A stretch of DNA of 34,304 bases from Methanolinea sp. (GCA_024518585.1 JANIHI010000018.1:1-34304); one strand, 5' to 3'; positions 7,609-16,452 are shown, counted from the stretch's first letter. Numbers and translations are program-made. The notes: generated by a model from the letters alone, not told the origin.

Positions 7609-8111
7609 TCGACCTCCTCCAGGGGTTCAACGAGCAGGAAATCCTTCTCCCGTGACACGCGGCGGAGGATCTCCATCGCCTGCTCCATGTCTTCCTTGTT
7701 GACCGCCTTGATCACGAGGCGGGCCGAGGAGACCTGGGTGATGGCCGGCATGCTGATGTTCAGCCCCGTGACCTCTGCAAAACCTGTGCAGTCGATGCGG
7801 TCCACGGTATCCCCGAGGTCCGTGTGGATGAGGTGCCCGATGACGATCACGGTCTTTTCGTAGAGGAGGCGTTCGTGCCCGATGCGCTGGATATTGACAC
7901 CCTGTTCCCGTATCAGCCGGATGAGATCTGAAAGCCGCTGGTCAGGCAGTTCAAGCACGATCTGGACGCTCAGCATCTCCCCTCTCTCACCCTTCCTGTC
8001 GCGCTGGTGGATGACGGCAATGATATTGCCTCCCACCTCGGAGATGGGGCGAAGGGCTGCCACCAGCTGGCCGGGGGCATCCTTCATCTCCAGTTTCATC
8101 GATACCTGCAC
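7605..8111 (-). CDS. ACT-domain amino acid-binding protein
   Basis: 168 residues with two ACT-like halves. Residues 5-80 (KDAPGQLVAALRPISEVGGNI) have the classic ACT start, and the second half (88-165) is more divergent. Such proteins sit directly before hom in many methanogens and likely act as a separate regulatory subunit sensing threonine or a related amino acid. The start is GTG at 8111, preceded by GGGTGA at four bases; an ATG at 8099 four codons later is an alternative. It is the first gene of the ACT-hom-TiaS-like operon. Confidence 0.85.
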   Translation of the reverse strand: MQVSMKLEMKDAPGQLVAALRPISEVGGNIIAVIHQRDRKGERGEMLSVQIVLELPDQRLSDLIRLIREQGVNIQRIGHERLLYEKTVIVIGHLIHTDLGDTVDRIDCTGFAEVTGLNISMPAITQVSSARLVIKAVNKEDMEQAMEILRRVSREKDFLLVEPLEEVE

Positions 8112-8214
8112 AGGTTCACCCGCACAGGTAGGTGTGCACGCGCAAAAAGATAAGACTAGTACCCTTCAACCACAGGGCAGCCGGGAAGATGCCCCTCCCG
8201 GAGAATAGGGCCCC

Positions 8215-9546
8215 TCACTTCCCGACACCGTAATATTTCCGGATGAATTCCCGGATCTTCTCGGACTCTACCCATCCCTGGTCGAGCTGGGCGACCGTCC
8301 GGTCGATATCGCGGGCCTGCTCGCGGATCTTTTCGGCAAAGGGCCCCCCCTCGAGGTCTGCAAGCCCGATGATGACCTGGATGGGATTCCGGATGTGGTC
8401 GCCGAGGACTGCAAACTGCTCGATGTTCTTCTCGATCTGCTCGTAGGCCCTCCTCTTTTCCTCCTCGATCTGCTGGGCCTTGGTAACATCCCTCATGACG
8501 ACCATGACCCGGGCGACCTTTCCGTTTTCAAAGACGGGAATGAACCGGGTATCAAGGCTGTAGTCCCTCCCCTTGAAAGGGTACCGTATCGTCGTCTCCC
8601 TGGTCTCTCCCGAGGAAAAGACATCGTTGATCAGCTTCTTTACGGGGTCCTCCAGGCACGCGATTATTTCACCGGCGGACTTCCCGATGATCCCCTCCCC
8701 GTGGCCGATTCGCGCGAGCCACCGCCTGAAAGTTGAATTGATGAGGACGATTCGTCCGCCCTCGTCAACGAGGAAGATGCCGTCCATCATCGCATCCAGT
8801 GCCGCGACGTACTGGCTCTGGGAGGCCTTGAGTTCCTCTTCGGCCCGTTTCCTCTCGGTGATGTCAACGAGCGTAAACACCGTCCTCCTGCCGGGAAGGG
8901 GCCCTGCCGAGAGGAGGCCGTGCACGATCGCACCGTCTTTCCTCCGGAGGTGGCATTCCACGTCGGCGATGGCCCCGCCCCGGGCAATCCTCGCCATCAC
9001 CTCCTCTTTTTCTGCCTGGACGGCAAAAAGGTCGAGAAACGCAGTGCCTGCAAGTTCGCCCGCACGGTACCCGAGGATCTCGGCTCCCCTGGTGTTGACC
9101 TCCTCGAGGACGGGACCGGAACGGAGATTGACGACGAGGAACACTCCTGCCTCCGAGTAGTCAAAGATACCATGGTACCGCCTCTCCTGCTCTTTCTGGG
9201 TCCCGGAAAGGGAGGCGACTATGACACCGATTGCGACAAAAACGTAAAAATAGGCCGTCGCCTGGGTCAGGAGCTCCAGGTGGGGGTACCCGATGAGATA
9301 GATCATCGCCAGGTACCCCATGGCAATGCCGACCGTCAGGGTCACGCCATGTCGGGGGAACCAGTAGGCAGCAATGACAATCGGGATATAGAGGAGGTGG
9401 GGTGTGATGGCCATCAGGTCCCGTTCAATCCCATAGAAATTCAGCAGGAATGCAAAAATTGTGGTTGCGATGAGCAGGACAGTCCAAAAACTCCTCTTCT
9501 CAAGCAGTGCCGGGATCCTGCTTGTCCATGCCACCCTGTACCGCAT
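8215..9546 (-). CDS. Membrane PAS-PAS sensor protein with HisKA-like helix, no ATPase domain
   Basis: 443 residues. Three or four membrane segments lie within residues 20-120, followed by two PAS domains (about 130-245 and 250-380, each ending with the ...DITERKRAEEEL / MRDVTKAQQIEEE linkers). A terminal helix then contains LGDHIRNPIQVIIGL, a HisKA-like phosphoacceptor region. The protein ends about 60 residues later with no HATPase domain. This shortened form is recurrent in Methanomicrobiales. The frame extends to an ATG at 9624 with GGTGA, but the TATA-like CTTATAC (9571-9580, reverse) would start transcription near 9549, favouring 9546. The ligand is unknown. Confidence 0.85.
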   Translation of the reverse strand: MRYRVAWTSRIPALLEKRSFWTVLLIATTIFAFLLNFYGIERDLMAITPHLLYIPIVIAAYWFPRHGVTLTVGIAMGYLAMIYLIGYPHLELLTQATAYFYVFVAIGVIVASLSGTQKEQERRYHGIFDYSEAGVFLVVNLRSGPVLEEVNTRGAEILGYRAGELAGTAFLDLFAVQAEKEEVMARIARGGAIADVECHLRRKDGAIVHGLLSAGPLPGRRTVFTLVDITERKRAEEELKASQSQYVAALDAMMDGIFLVDEGGRIVLINSTFRRWLARIGHGEGIIGKSAGEIIACLEDPVKKLINDVFSSGETRETTIRYPFKGRDYSLDTRFIPVFENGKVARVMVVMRDVTKAQQIEEEKRRAYEQIEKNIEQFAVLGDHIRNPIQVIIGLADLEGGPFAEKIREQARDIDRTVAQLDQGWVESEKIREFIRKYYGVGK

Positions 9547-9570
9547 GTATCCTGCGTCTGCAAACCCTGT

Positions 9571-9580
9571 GTATAAGTCT
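9571..9580 (-). promoter_or_regulatory. TATA-like element for the PAS sensor
   Basis: The reverse strand reads AGACTTATAC, about 29 bases before the ATG at 9546. If used, the mRNA has almost no leader and the upstream ATG at 9624 cannot be the start. Confidence 0.35.
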
Positions 9581-9647
9581 TTCTCTTGGATCCTACCGGC
9601 CTGGCATGCCGGGGGACCGGCCATGCACTCACCCGGGAGGATTTTTT

Positions 9648-10241
9648 TTAGGTCTCCTCGCCCCGAGAGGGAGAGAGACGTGTGCCTCCCCTGTCGTCCT
9701 GTCCCGGTCTGCAGGAGAAGACGTGGTAGTGAGACATGAAATACCGGAAGGAATTGTTCTTCCCACAGGCCACAGGAATGGAGAACCGCGAGAGGATCTC
9801 GAGCATGAAGGCTATCCGGGAGGCAAAACGGCGGGGGATCTGGTTGTTGAAATACTCCTTCGTGATGTGGTCCGTGTTCGGGTGATGGGGGATACCGAGA
9901 TCGCTCTCGGATACATCGTCGAGGCCCGCCAGGTACCAGCTCTCGATCTCCTGGATGATCACCACGATCTCCCGTGCATCGAGCACGCAGAACCTCTCCA
10001 TCAGGACATGTTTCTTTGCCCTGACCCCCGCTTCCTGGTCGATATCTGAAAACACGATGTACTCGTCATTCATCCGGCGGATACTCCGGACGAGTCGGCA
10101 GACGTTGGCCCTCTTCATGCACGCGAACTTGATGACGTGGACCGACCGGTAGAGGGGCAGGAGCAGGGGGACGATGATATGCAGGAAGAAACGTTCGTCA
10201 TCGTTCCCCTCGACAAAGAGGAATAGCCGCCGTTCGGTCAT
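9648..10241 (-). CDS. TOPRIM-like nuclease partner of AAA ATPase (DUF4276-like)
   Basis: 197 residues. FLFVEGNDDERFF puts the TOPRIM glutamate at E11, FSDIDQE gives the DxD pair at D66/D68, and VVIIQEIESWYLAGLD carries acidic residues at E98/E100. These are the landmarks of a small TOPRIM metal-binding fold like that of OLD-type nucleases and DUF4276 proteins. The ATG overlaps the stop of the ATPase gene by four bases, so the two are translated together. In OLD, Gabija and PARIS systems an AAA ATPase and a TOPRIM act as a unit against foreign DNA. Assignment to any named system is not possible from reading alone. Confidence 0.65.
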   Translation of the reverse strand: MTERRLFLFVEGNDDERFFLHIIVPLLLPLYRSVHVIKFACMKRANVCRLVRSIRRMNDEYIVFSDIDQEAGVRAKKHVLMERFCVLDAREIVVIIQEIESWYLAGLDDVSESDLGIPHHPNTDHITKEYFNNQIPRRFASRIAFMLEILSRFSIPVACGKNNSFRYFMSHYHVFSCRPGQDDRGGTRLSPSRGEET

Positions 10242-11491
10242 TCCAATCCGAGCAGGTTCTGGATGAACAGCTCCTCGACCCCGATCTCGTGGGCAAGGAA
10301 CTCCCTGATCTCTTCCTTGTTCGCCGGCCGGCTCACCTTCGAGAACCCCTCCCTGTCCCGGGTGATCAGGAGGAGGTCATGGATATCCACGTGCTTGACC
10401 ATCTCGGGGTTGTGCGTCGTCACGATGACCTGTTTCTGGCGGGACGCATCTTTCAGCATCTCCACGAGTTTTGAGATGAGGTAAGGGTGAATATTTCTCT
10501 CCGGCTCCTCGATGATCGTGACGGGGCGATCTTCAAAGTAAAGGGCGATCAGGATGGCGCAGATGTTGATGGTCCCGTCTGAGACCATGGATGCGGGCAG
10601 GTAGCGTTCCCTGTTGTAGACCTCCCGAAGCTTGAGGAACATGGACATGTCCATGAACTTCTCAACGGCCACGTCGTCCACGAACGGGAGTACCTCGTGC
10701 AGGAGGCGCGTGAACATCTCCTTGCGGGCAGGGTCCTCCGTGATCTTCTTGATCACGATCGCAAGGTTGCTGCCATCCTTCTCGAGGTCTGTCTTTCCCA
10801 TGATGGGGACCGCTTTCTTGAGGAGGCGGGGGTCAAAGTCATAGACCTTCATCCCCCGGAATATCCATTCCAGGGAGGGGATCCCCGGGATGAAGAGGGG
10901 AACAGTCATAATGAGCCTCCTTTCCGGGGCTTCCGCAGACCGGTACGTGAACGGGAAGAGTTCCTCTTCCCGGAGTGCGAGCCCCCCCGGGGGATTGATG
11001 AAGTACCGGATGGACCCCCCTTCGCGGGTCAGGCCGAGGGAGCCTTCCCCCACTGGTCCCTTCTCGCCTCCCTGCAGCCTCTGGAACTCGCCTTCCACGG
11101 TGAGGGTATCAGACGCTATCTCATAGGTCTCCCCCTCGTCAGGGAATGCAAGGGAAAAGGCATAACAGATCTCCCGGGGGATGAAGAAGACGGGTGAACC
11201 CTCCTTGAGGGCAACGATATCGGTTTTCGGGTCCTCGAGGAGGTACTCGATCCGGAACGAGAAGGGTTTGCGGGGACCAATGACCGTGTTGCGGAGGTAC
11301 TCGACACCGCCCTGCAGCGAGACGGCGTTCGGGAGCCCGTACTTGGCAATGTCCCGCAGGAACTTGATGACCTGGATGAAATTGGATTTTCCCGAGGCAT
11401 TTGACCCGATGACAACGTTGAAAGGGTCAGGTTCGACCTCGAGGTGCGAGAAGCTCTTGAAGTTGCTGACCGTGAGCCTGCGGATGGGCAT
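10238..11491 (-). CDS. AAA15/AAA_21-type ATPase (OLD/AriA-like)
   Basis: 417 residues. The N-terminal MPIRRLTVSNFKSF and Walker A GSNASGKSN (G29-N37) define an SMC/RecF/OLD-type ATPase. The C-terminal half has a signature-like ASMVSDGTINI, Walker B VTIIEEPERNIHP and a His-switch VTTHNPEMV. The middle 250 residues are an insert without a recognised domain. The frame continues to 11611 but the extension is not protein-like; the ATG at 11491 matches the family start, and a TATA-like AAAAATACC lies about 30-40 bases upstream. It forms a two-gene unit with the TOPRIM protein, so it may be the sensor/motor of a defence module. Confidence 0.8.
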   Translation of the reverse strand: MPIRRLTVSNFKSFSHLEVEPDPFNVVIGSNASGKSNFIQVIKFLRDIAKYGLPNAVSLQGGVEYLRNTVIGPRKPFSFRIEYLLEDPKTDIVALKEGSPVFFIPREICYAFSLAFPDEGETYEIASDTLTVEGEFQRLQGGEKGPVGEGSLGLTREGGSIRYFINPPGGLALREEELFPFTYRSAEAPERRLIMTVPLFIPGIPSLEWIFRGMKVYDFDPRLLKKAVPIMGKTDLEKDGSNLAIVIKKITEDPARKEMFTRLLHEVLPFVDDVAVEKFMDMSMFLKLREVYNRERYLPASMVSDGTINICAILIALYFEDRPVTIIEEPERNIHPYLISKLVEMLKDASRQKQVIVTTHNPEMVKHVDIHDLLLITRDREGFSKVSRPANKEEIREFLAHEIGVEELFIQNLLGLE

Positions 11492-11573
11492 GAGAGAGGG
11501 TGCACCGTGAGGGCATATGGTATTTTTCCCCCATCCCCCCGGGACCACAGGACAGGAGATGACAATCCCCTTT

Positions 11574-13052
11574 TCAGGGGCGCGGGAAAAGGGGGATGCC
11601 CAGGTGGACAAGGAGGAGAGAGACCTCTTCCCTGAGGTCTTTTTCCAGCCAGAACAGGATGGTGAAGTAGAAGGCTGCCCCTATGATGACGATCGCGGCG
11701 ATGACGCCGACGTGGTGGGGGAACGCGATAACCCTGAGCGCCCAGACGAGGACACCCATGAGGAGTGCTGCGAGCAGGATGGAGGCAAGGGTCTTTCGTT
11801 CAACCCCTACCCCGATCTCTCTTTCCATTATCCACCGGGCAGTCCCGGCGCGGCAGCAGGACGCGAGCAGGACCGCGATTGCGGCCCCTGTGATACCGTG
11901 CAGGGGAATAAGCACAAGTTCTCCGCCGACAAGGACGAGGGAGGCCAGGGCGTTGACAGAGAAGACCTGCCGGGGATAGCCGGATGCGCCGAGGGCCATG
12001 GCATCGAGGGTAAAGAATACGGCCCCGACCTGGGCGGCGAGGAGGAGGGAGAACGCGGGGGCCGCGACCACGAAGGGGGACCCATAGAGGAAGTAGAGGA
12101 GGCGGTCGGCAAGGAGGAGCCCGCCGATCACCATCGGGACAGCAATGACCAGGGAGTAGGAGAGGGCCCGCCGGAGGGCATGGCGGATGGAATCGATCTC
12201 GGCCTGGATGTACCACCGGCTCATCCGGGGAAAGAGTGACGCAGAAAGGGAAGTCGCGACAAAGAGGGAGAGGGCCGCAAGCTGGAGGGGGGCCCTGTAG
12301 TACCCGACCTCGGTGGTGTCCAGGAAGTACCCGACGAGGATCGTATCGGCGGCAGATGCGATCACGACAGCGAGGGAAGACGAAAAACCCCAGGCCGCAT
12401 AAGGCACGAGTGCTTTGACGTGCCGCCACCCAAACGGGGCAGGCCTGATGCGGAGGACGTGCAGGTTGAGAGCGGTTGCCACAAGGAGCCCGGCGATGAA
12501 CCCTCCCACCATTCCTGCAACGGCAAGACCGGCAGATACGGCAAGGATTTGCACGACAACCCGGGTTACGGTGTTGAGGCACTCCCCGACCTGGAGGATG
12601 CCCAGGCTTCCGCTGCCGTAGACACCTATAGCAATGATGCCACCCGCGGAAGCGATGGTAAGGGCAAAGATCAGCCAGGGGACGAGGCCGGCTGCAGAGA
12701 AGTCCTGCATGAAGGGAGCGAGGGCGAACACGATTGCAGTAATACAGGCAATGGTGAGAGCCGCCCTGATGGCCGCCTGGGCAGAAAGGTAGGCCCCTTC
12801 CTCCTCTCCCTCGCTGATCTTTTTGACCGCCGCACCTCCCATACCACCGTCGGCTGCCAGTGTTGCCAGGCTGAAGTAGGCGAGGAAGAGGTAATACGCA
12901 CCAAGAACGCCGGCCCCCGCAACGTGAGCGATGTAGACCGTGGAGAGGTAGCCGGTGACTGTGATACCGATGTTGGCAAGGAGCGTGATCAGTGCCTGCC
13001 GACGGACGGTCTCGATCCCAAGGATCTGCCGGACGATCCTTCCCCGGTCCAT
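11574..13052 (-). CDS. Polysaccharide/lipid-linked oligosaccharide flippase (MOP superfamily)
   Basis: 492 residues with about 12-14 hydrophobic segments; the N-terminus RRQALITLLANIGITVTGYLSTVYIA and the LFPRMSRWYIQ region match the RfbX/Wzx-like polysaccharide export family. It likely flips lipid-linked glycans for S-layer or surface glycoconjugates. The ATG at 13052 has GGAG six bases upstream; the frame extends 19 codons further but without a ribosome-binding site. No glycosyltransferases adjoin it. It diverges from the ABC exporter with 130 bases between. Confidence 0.85.
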   Translation of the reverse strand: MDRGRIVRQILGIETVRRQALITLLANIGITVTGYLSTVYIAHVAGAGVLGAYYLFLAYFSLATLAADGGMGGAAVKKISEGEEEGAYLSAQAAIRAALTIACITAIVFALAPFMQDFSAAGLVPWLIFALTIASAGGIIAIGVYGSGSLGILQVGECLNTVTRVVVQILAVSAGLAVAGMVGGFIAGLLVATALNLHVLRIRPAPFGWRHVKALVPYAAWGFSSSLAVVIASAADTILVGYFLDTTEVGYYRAPLQLAALSLFVATSLSASLFPRMSRWYIQAEIDSIRHALRRALSYSLVIAVPMVIGGLLLADRLLYFLYGSPFVVAAPAFSLLLAAQVGAVFFTLDAMALGASGYPRQVFSVNALASLVLVGGELVLIPLHGITGAAIAVLLASCCRAGTARWIMEREIGVGVERKTLASILLAALLMGVLVWALRVIAFPHHVGVIAAIVIIGAAFYFTILFWLEKDLREEVSLLLVHLGIPLFPRP

Positions 13053-13184
13053 GTATCTCTCCTGTTCTCCCCGGGAGGAGAAATAGGCTAGGTTGCCCGG
13101 TCCCTTCACTGGTGTCCGGGAGAAGGAGAAGTGACGTGACCGAAAGTGTGTAGTTCACCCCTGACCCAACCCTCTTTGAGCACG

Positions 13185-14144
13185 ATGCCTGTCGGGCGGG
13201 AGGGAAAAGAGACCAAAGGGGGTGGACTGGCATTGGAGTCCCCCATCATCGAGGCAAGGGACCTTGTCAAGGACTACGGAAACCTCCGTGCAGTGGACAC
13301 CATCAGCTTCTCGATCAGGCCCGGGGAGGTCTTTGGGTTCCTTGGCCCTAATGGAGCGGGGAAGACCAGCACCATGAAGATGATCCAGTGCGTCTCGCCT
13401 CCGACCAGGGGGACCCTTACGGTCTTTGGCAGGGACGTCGTGGGCCATGCCCGGACGATAAAGCGATGGCTCGGTGTTGTTCCCCAGGAGACCAACCTTG
13501 ACCCGGATTTCACCTGCATCGAGAACCTCCTCGTGTATGCCCGGTACTTTGACATCCCCGCCGCGGAGGCACGGCAGAGGGCAGAGAGTCTCCTTGCATT
13601 CATGCAGCTCGAGGAGAAGGCCGATGTCCCCATCGATGGCCTCTCGGGCGGGATGAAGAGGAGGCTCATCCTCGCCAGGGCGCTGGTCAACAACCCACGC
13701 CTCCTCATCCTCGACGAACCCACCATCGGCCTTGACCCGCAGGCCCGTCACCTCATGTGGGAGAAGTTGAAGGCACTCCAGGCGATGGGGAACACGATCC
13801 TCCTGACAACCCATTACCTCGAGGAGGCCGAGAGGCTCTGCAACCGGCTCGTCATCATGGACAGGGGAAAGATCCTCGTCGAGGGAAAACCCGCGGACCT
13901 TGTCAGGAGGTATGCCGGGGACGAGGTCGTGGAAACGGAAAGCACCCCGGAGGTCATTTCGTGCCTGGAGGAGATGGGGTGCCGCTACGAGGTCCACGGT
14001 GACATGGTCCAGGCTTTTTCCGGCCAGCCGAAAGTCCTGGCAAAGCGCATCCTCGATACCTGCAATCCGGGCCGTCTCTTTGTCCGGAGAGGAACACTCG
14101 AGGACGTCTTTTTGAGCCTTACCGGGAGGGAACTTCGGGAATGA
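13185..14144 (+). CDS. ABC-2 exporter ATP-binding protein
   Basis: 319 residues from the ATG at 13185. Walker A GPNGAGKTST, Q-loop VVPQETNLD, signature LSGGMKRRL, Walker B LLILDEPTIGLDP and the H-loop TTHYLEE are all present. A C-terminal regulatory region of about 80 residues follows, ending in TLEDVFLSLTGRELRE, as in DrrA/NodI-type exporters. A TTG at 13233 preceded by GGGGGTG at eight bases would give the more usual N-terminus (ESPIIEARDLVKDYG), so the true start may be there. It overlaps the permease by four bases. The substrate is unknown; NodI-type homologues export small molecules. Confidence 0.93.
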   Translation: MPVGREGKETKGGGLALESPIIEARDLVKDYGNLRAVDTISFSIRPGEVFGFLGPNGAGKTSTMKMIQCVSPPTRGTLTVFGRDVVGHARTIKRWLGVVPQETNLDPDFTCIENLLVYARYFDIPAAEARQRAESLLAFMQLEEKADVPIDGLSGGMKRRLILARALVNNPRLLILDEPTIGLDPQARHLMWEKLKALQAMGNTILLTTHYLEEAERLCNRLVIMDRGKILVEGKPADLVRRYAGDEVVETESTPEVISCLEEMGCRYEVHGDMVQAFSGQPKVLAKRILDTCNPGRLFVRRGTLEDVFLSLTGRELRE

Positions 14145-14923
14145 GACTGGATGTACCGCTCCCCTCCCGCCTGGCCTGGAAGGTATGGCGCCGGAACCGG
14201 GACGTCTTTTTCAAGACATACAGGGTCAATTTTCTGCCCCCCTTTATCGAGCCGGTCCTCTACCTCCTCGCCCTTGGATATGGGCTTGGGATGTTCGTCG
14301 GAGATATCGGGGGGGTGCCATACGCCTCATTCATTGCCCCGGCCCTGCTTGCCATCTCCATGATGAACTCATCCTTTTTCGAGTGCACTTACTCCTCTTT
14401 CGTCCGGATGTACTACCAGAAGACCTACGATGCCATGGTCGCAACTCCCCTCTCGATAGAGGACGTGATTGCCGGCGAGCTCCTGTGGGGGGCCACGCGG
14501 AGCCTCATTTATGCATCGGCAATGCTCGTCGTGCTCCTGGCGTTCGGGGTCGTCTCCTTCCCCTCCTCCCTCCTTGTCATTCCCTTCTCTTTTGTCGCCG
14601 GGCTCCTCTTCTCGGGTATTGCCATGTGCTTTACAGCAATTTCTCCCTCGATCGATACCCTCAACTACCCTGCCTTCCTCTTCATCACGCCGATGTTCCT
14701 CTTTTCGGGAACCTTCTTCCCCCTCTCAGTTTTACCCGGGCCGATCCAGGTCTTTGCGATGGCAGCCCTCCCCCTCGCCCAGGTTGTAACGGTAACACGC
14801 TCGCTCACCCTGGCGACACTGTCTCCCATCCTGTTCCTCTACAGCCTTGCGTGGATCGCGGCCGTTTGCACGGTCCTCTTCTTCGTCTCGATAAGCCTGA
14901 TGAGGAGGCGGCTGGTCATCTGA
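14141..14923 (+). CDS. ABC-2 exporter permease
   Basis: 260 residues with six predicted membrane helices and the ABC-2 (NodJ/DrrB-like) pattern: an N-terminal cytosolic segment RLAWKVWRRNRDVFFKTY, then a central GELLWGATRSLIYA coupling helix and a late LFITPMFLFSGTFFPLSVLP. The start ATG overlaps the ATPase stop in ATGA, so the two subunits are coupled and form a dimeric exporter (two of each). Substrate unknown. Confidence 0.92.
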   Translation: MRLDVPLPSRLAWKVWRRNRDVFFKTYRVNFLPPFIEPVLYLLALGYGLGMFVGDIGGVPYASFIAPALLAISMMNSSFFECTYSSFVRMYYQKTYDAMVATPLSIEDVIAGELLWGATRSLIYASAMLVVLLAFGVVSFPSSLLVIPFSFVAGLLFSGIAMCFTAISPSIDTLNYPAFLFITPMFLFSGTFFPLSVLPGPIQVFAMAALPLAQVVTVTRSLTLATLSPILFLYSLAWIAAVCTVLFFVSISLMRRRLVI

Positions 14924-15031
14924 ATTTTTCGGTTCATCCCCGGCCTGCGGGAGACCACGCCGGGATACCCCCTGGCAGAAGTTGATATCTCCCGACCGTG
15001 AAACGATATTTCCACACGCAGGTGAGAATCG

Positions 15032-15304
15032 ATGGATCCCTGGTTGCTCGTGGGGGGTGTTGCGGCCCTGCTGACGACATTTGGTTTTGTCCCCCAGATC
15101 CTGAAGATGTACCGGACGGGGTCTGTCGAGGACATCAGTCCCCTGACCTTTTTCCAGTTCATGGCAGGCGTCAGCCTCTGGACGTTGTACGGGGTCCATA
15201 TCGGTGACCCGATCGTGATTTTTGCAAATTTCGTCACTCTCGGGACTCTCGTCGCAGCCCTTTGCCTTTACATCAGGTTACGACCCCGTGCAGGGGGGGC
15301 CTGA
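15032..15304 (+). CDS. SemiSWEET / PQ-loop sugar transporter
   Basis: 90 residues with three helices, the length of bacterial SemiSWEETs. The PQ motif appears in TTFGFVPQILKMYRTGSVEDIS, and the second helix starts LTFFQFMAGVSLWTLYG. Members assemble as dimers to move sugars or, in some cases, other small metabolites down gradients. AGGTGAG five bases before the ATG gives a strong start. It follows the ABC exporter by 108 bases and could be cotranscribed with it. The transported compound is unknown. Confidence 0.9.
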   Translation: MDPWLLVGGVAALLTTFGFVPQILKMYRTGSVEDISPLTFFQFMAGVSLWTLYGVHIGDPIVIFANFVTLGTLVAALCLYIRLRPRAGGA

Positions 15305-15309
15305 CCGTG

Positions 15310-16452
15310 ATGCCGGCGGTAGCGGGACCACCTCCCGGGACGAGGAAAGACCGGGGGGCTGCTGTGCCGTTCTCAAAAGATGAAGACATCCGGGTCCGGG
15401 TCGTGCGGTATGCCATCCTCGCACCGAGCCCTTCCAACACGCAGCCCTGGAGGGTTGCGTTCCGGGGCAATGACCGGATTGTCCTTTCCCTTGACCAATC
15501 GCGGGCACTCCCCGCGAGAGATCCCCACGGGCGCTGGGCCTTTCTCTCCTGCGGGGCGTTCCTCGAGAACCTCGAGATTGCTGCCCGGCAATTCGGGTAC
15601 CGTGCCGACATCGACCTCTTCCCGGCTGGCTGGCCGGACCCAGGAAAACCTCTCTTTGACCCTGTTGCCCACATCGACCTGGAAGGGGACAAAAATGCCC
15701 GGCCTGATCCCCTGTTTGCTGCGATCCCCGACCGGCGAACCAACAGGCGCCTCTTTTCCCGGGAGGAAATATCCCTCTCGGTTGCAGGGGAACTGGCAGA
15801 ATGTGCTGACTTTGAACTGGTCCCCTTTGGTTTTTCCCAGGACAGGGATCTTGTCAGGGCGATCCGTGACCTCGCGGCGGAGGCCTTTTTGGGGGAACTT
15901 TCTGACGGGGACCGGTTCTTTGAGTTCCTGGAGTATTTCCGTTTCACGGATGATGAGACAAAAAAAGCACGGGACGGTTTTGGATATGCCCAGTCGGGGC
16001 ATGGAATGATTTCCCGGTTCTTTATCGGGACGTTCCTCCGTTCCCGGAAGTCGGCCCTCCGCCACCCGGAAAAGTTCGTCCAAAAAGAGGTATCATGCAT
16101 TTGCGCACGGCTGGACCATTGTGGAGGGGTTGGGTGGCTCTCCACGAAAGGGGACTACCGGATCGACCAGGTGAGGGCAGGGAGAGTGTTTGAGAGGGTC
16201 CACCTCAAAGCAACTTCCCTTTCCCTCGCCCTCCAGCCCGTCACAGCGCCCATTGCCGATATCCCCCCGGTCGCCGGGATCCGGTCCCAGGTCTGCGAGT
16301 TCCTTGGCCTCCCCCGGACGCATACCCTCCAGATGCTCTTTCGCATCGGGTATGCACCCGGGGTCCCGGCACCACCCCGGAGGGATCTCGCTTCCTTTTT
16401 CCCTGCCGGGGAGGCCCACAATACCTCTCACGTCCCAGGGCAGAGCACGTAA
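15310..16452 (+). CDS. Acg-family FMN-binding nitroreductase-like protein
   Basis: 380 residues. AILAPSPSNTQPWRVAF near 35-50 is the nitroreductase FMN-binding start, and IPDRRTNRRLFSREEI near 140 is the hallmark of Acg-type proteins. GYAQSGHGM and the C-terminal GLPRTHTLQMLFRIGYAP agree with the fold. Many Acg proteins bind FMN but have lost reductase activity and may store flavin, so an enzymatic role is not assured. The start is uncertain: ATG 15310, or GTG at 15307 or 15364. It begins 5 bases after the SemiSWEET stop and converges on the GntP-like gene, overlapping its stop by 25 bases. Confidence 0.85.
   Translation: MPAVAGPPPGTRKDRGAAVPFSKDEDIRVRVVRYAILAPSPSNTQPWRVAFRGNDRIVLSLDQSRALPARDPHGRWAFLSCGAFLENLEIAARQFGYRADIDLFPAGWPDPGKPLFDPVAHIDLEGDKNARPDPLFAAIPDRRTNRRLFSREEISLSVAGELAECADFELVPFGFSQDRDLVRAIRDLAAEAFLGELSDGDRFFEFLEYFRFTDDETKKARDGFGYAQSGHGMISRFFIGTFLRSRKSALRHPEKFVQKEVSCICARLDHCGGVGWLSTKGDYRIDQVRAGRVFERVHLKATSLSLALQPVTAPIADIPPVAGIRSQVCEFLGLPRTHTLQMLFRIGYAPGVPAPPRRDLASFFPAGEAHNTSHVPGQST

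Noticed and set aside
11800-13233. Leftward 477-residue frame across the flippase
   Set aside because: Proline- and arginine-rich shadow of the flippase in another frame on the same strand; the flippase itself has strong membrane-protein features.
14924-15031. Possible terminator or attenuator after the ABC permease
   Set aside because: No hairpin with T tract found, so the SemiSWEET gene may be cotranscribed; not called.
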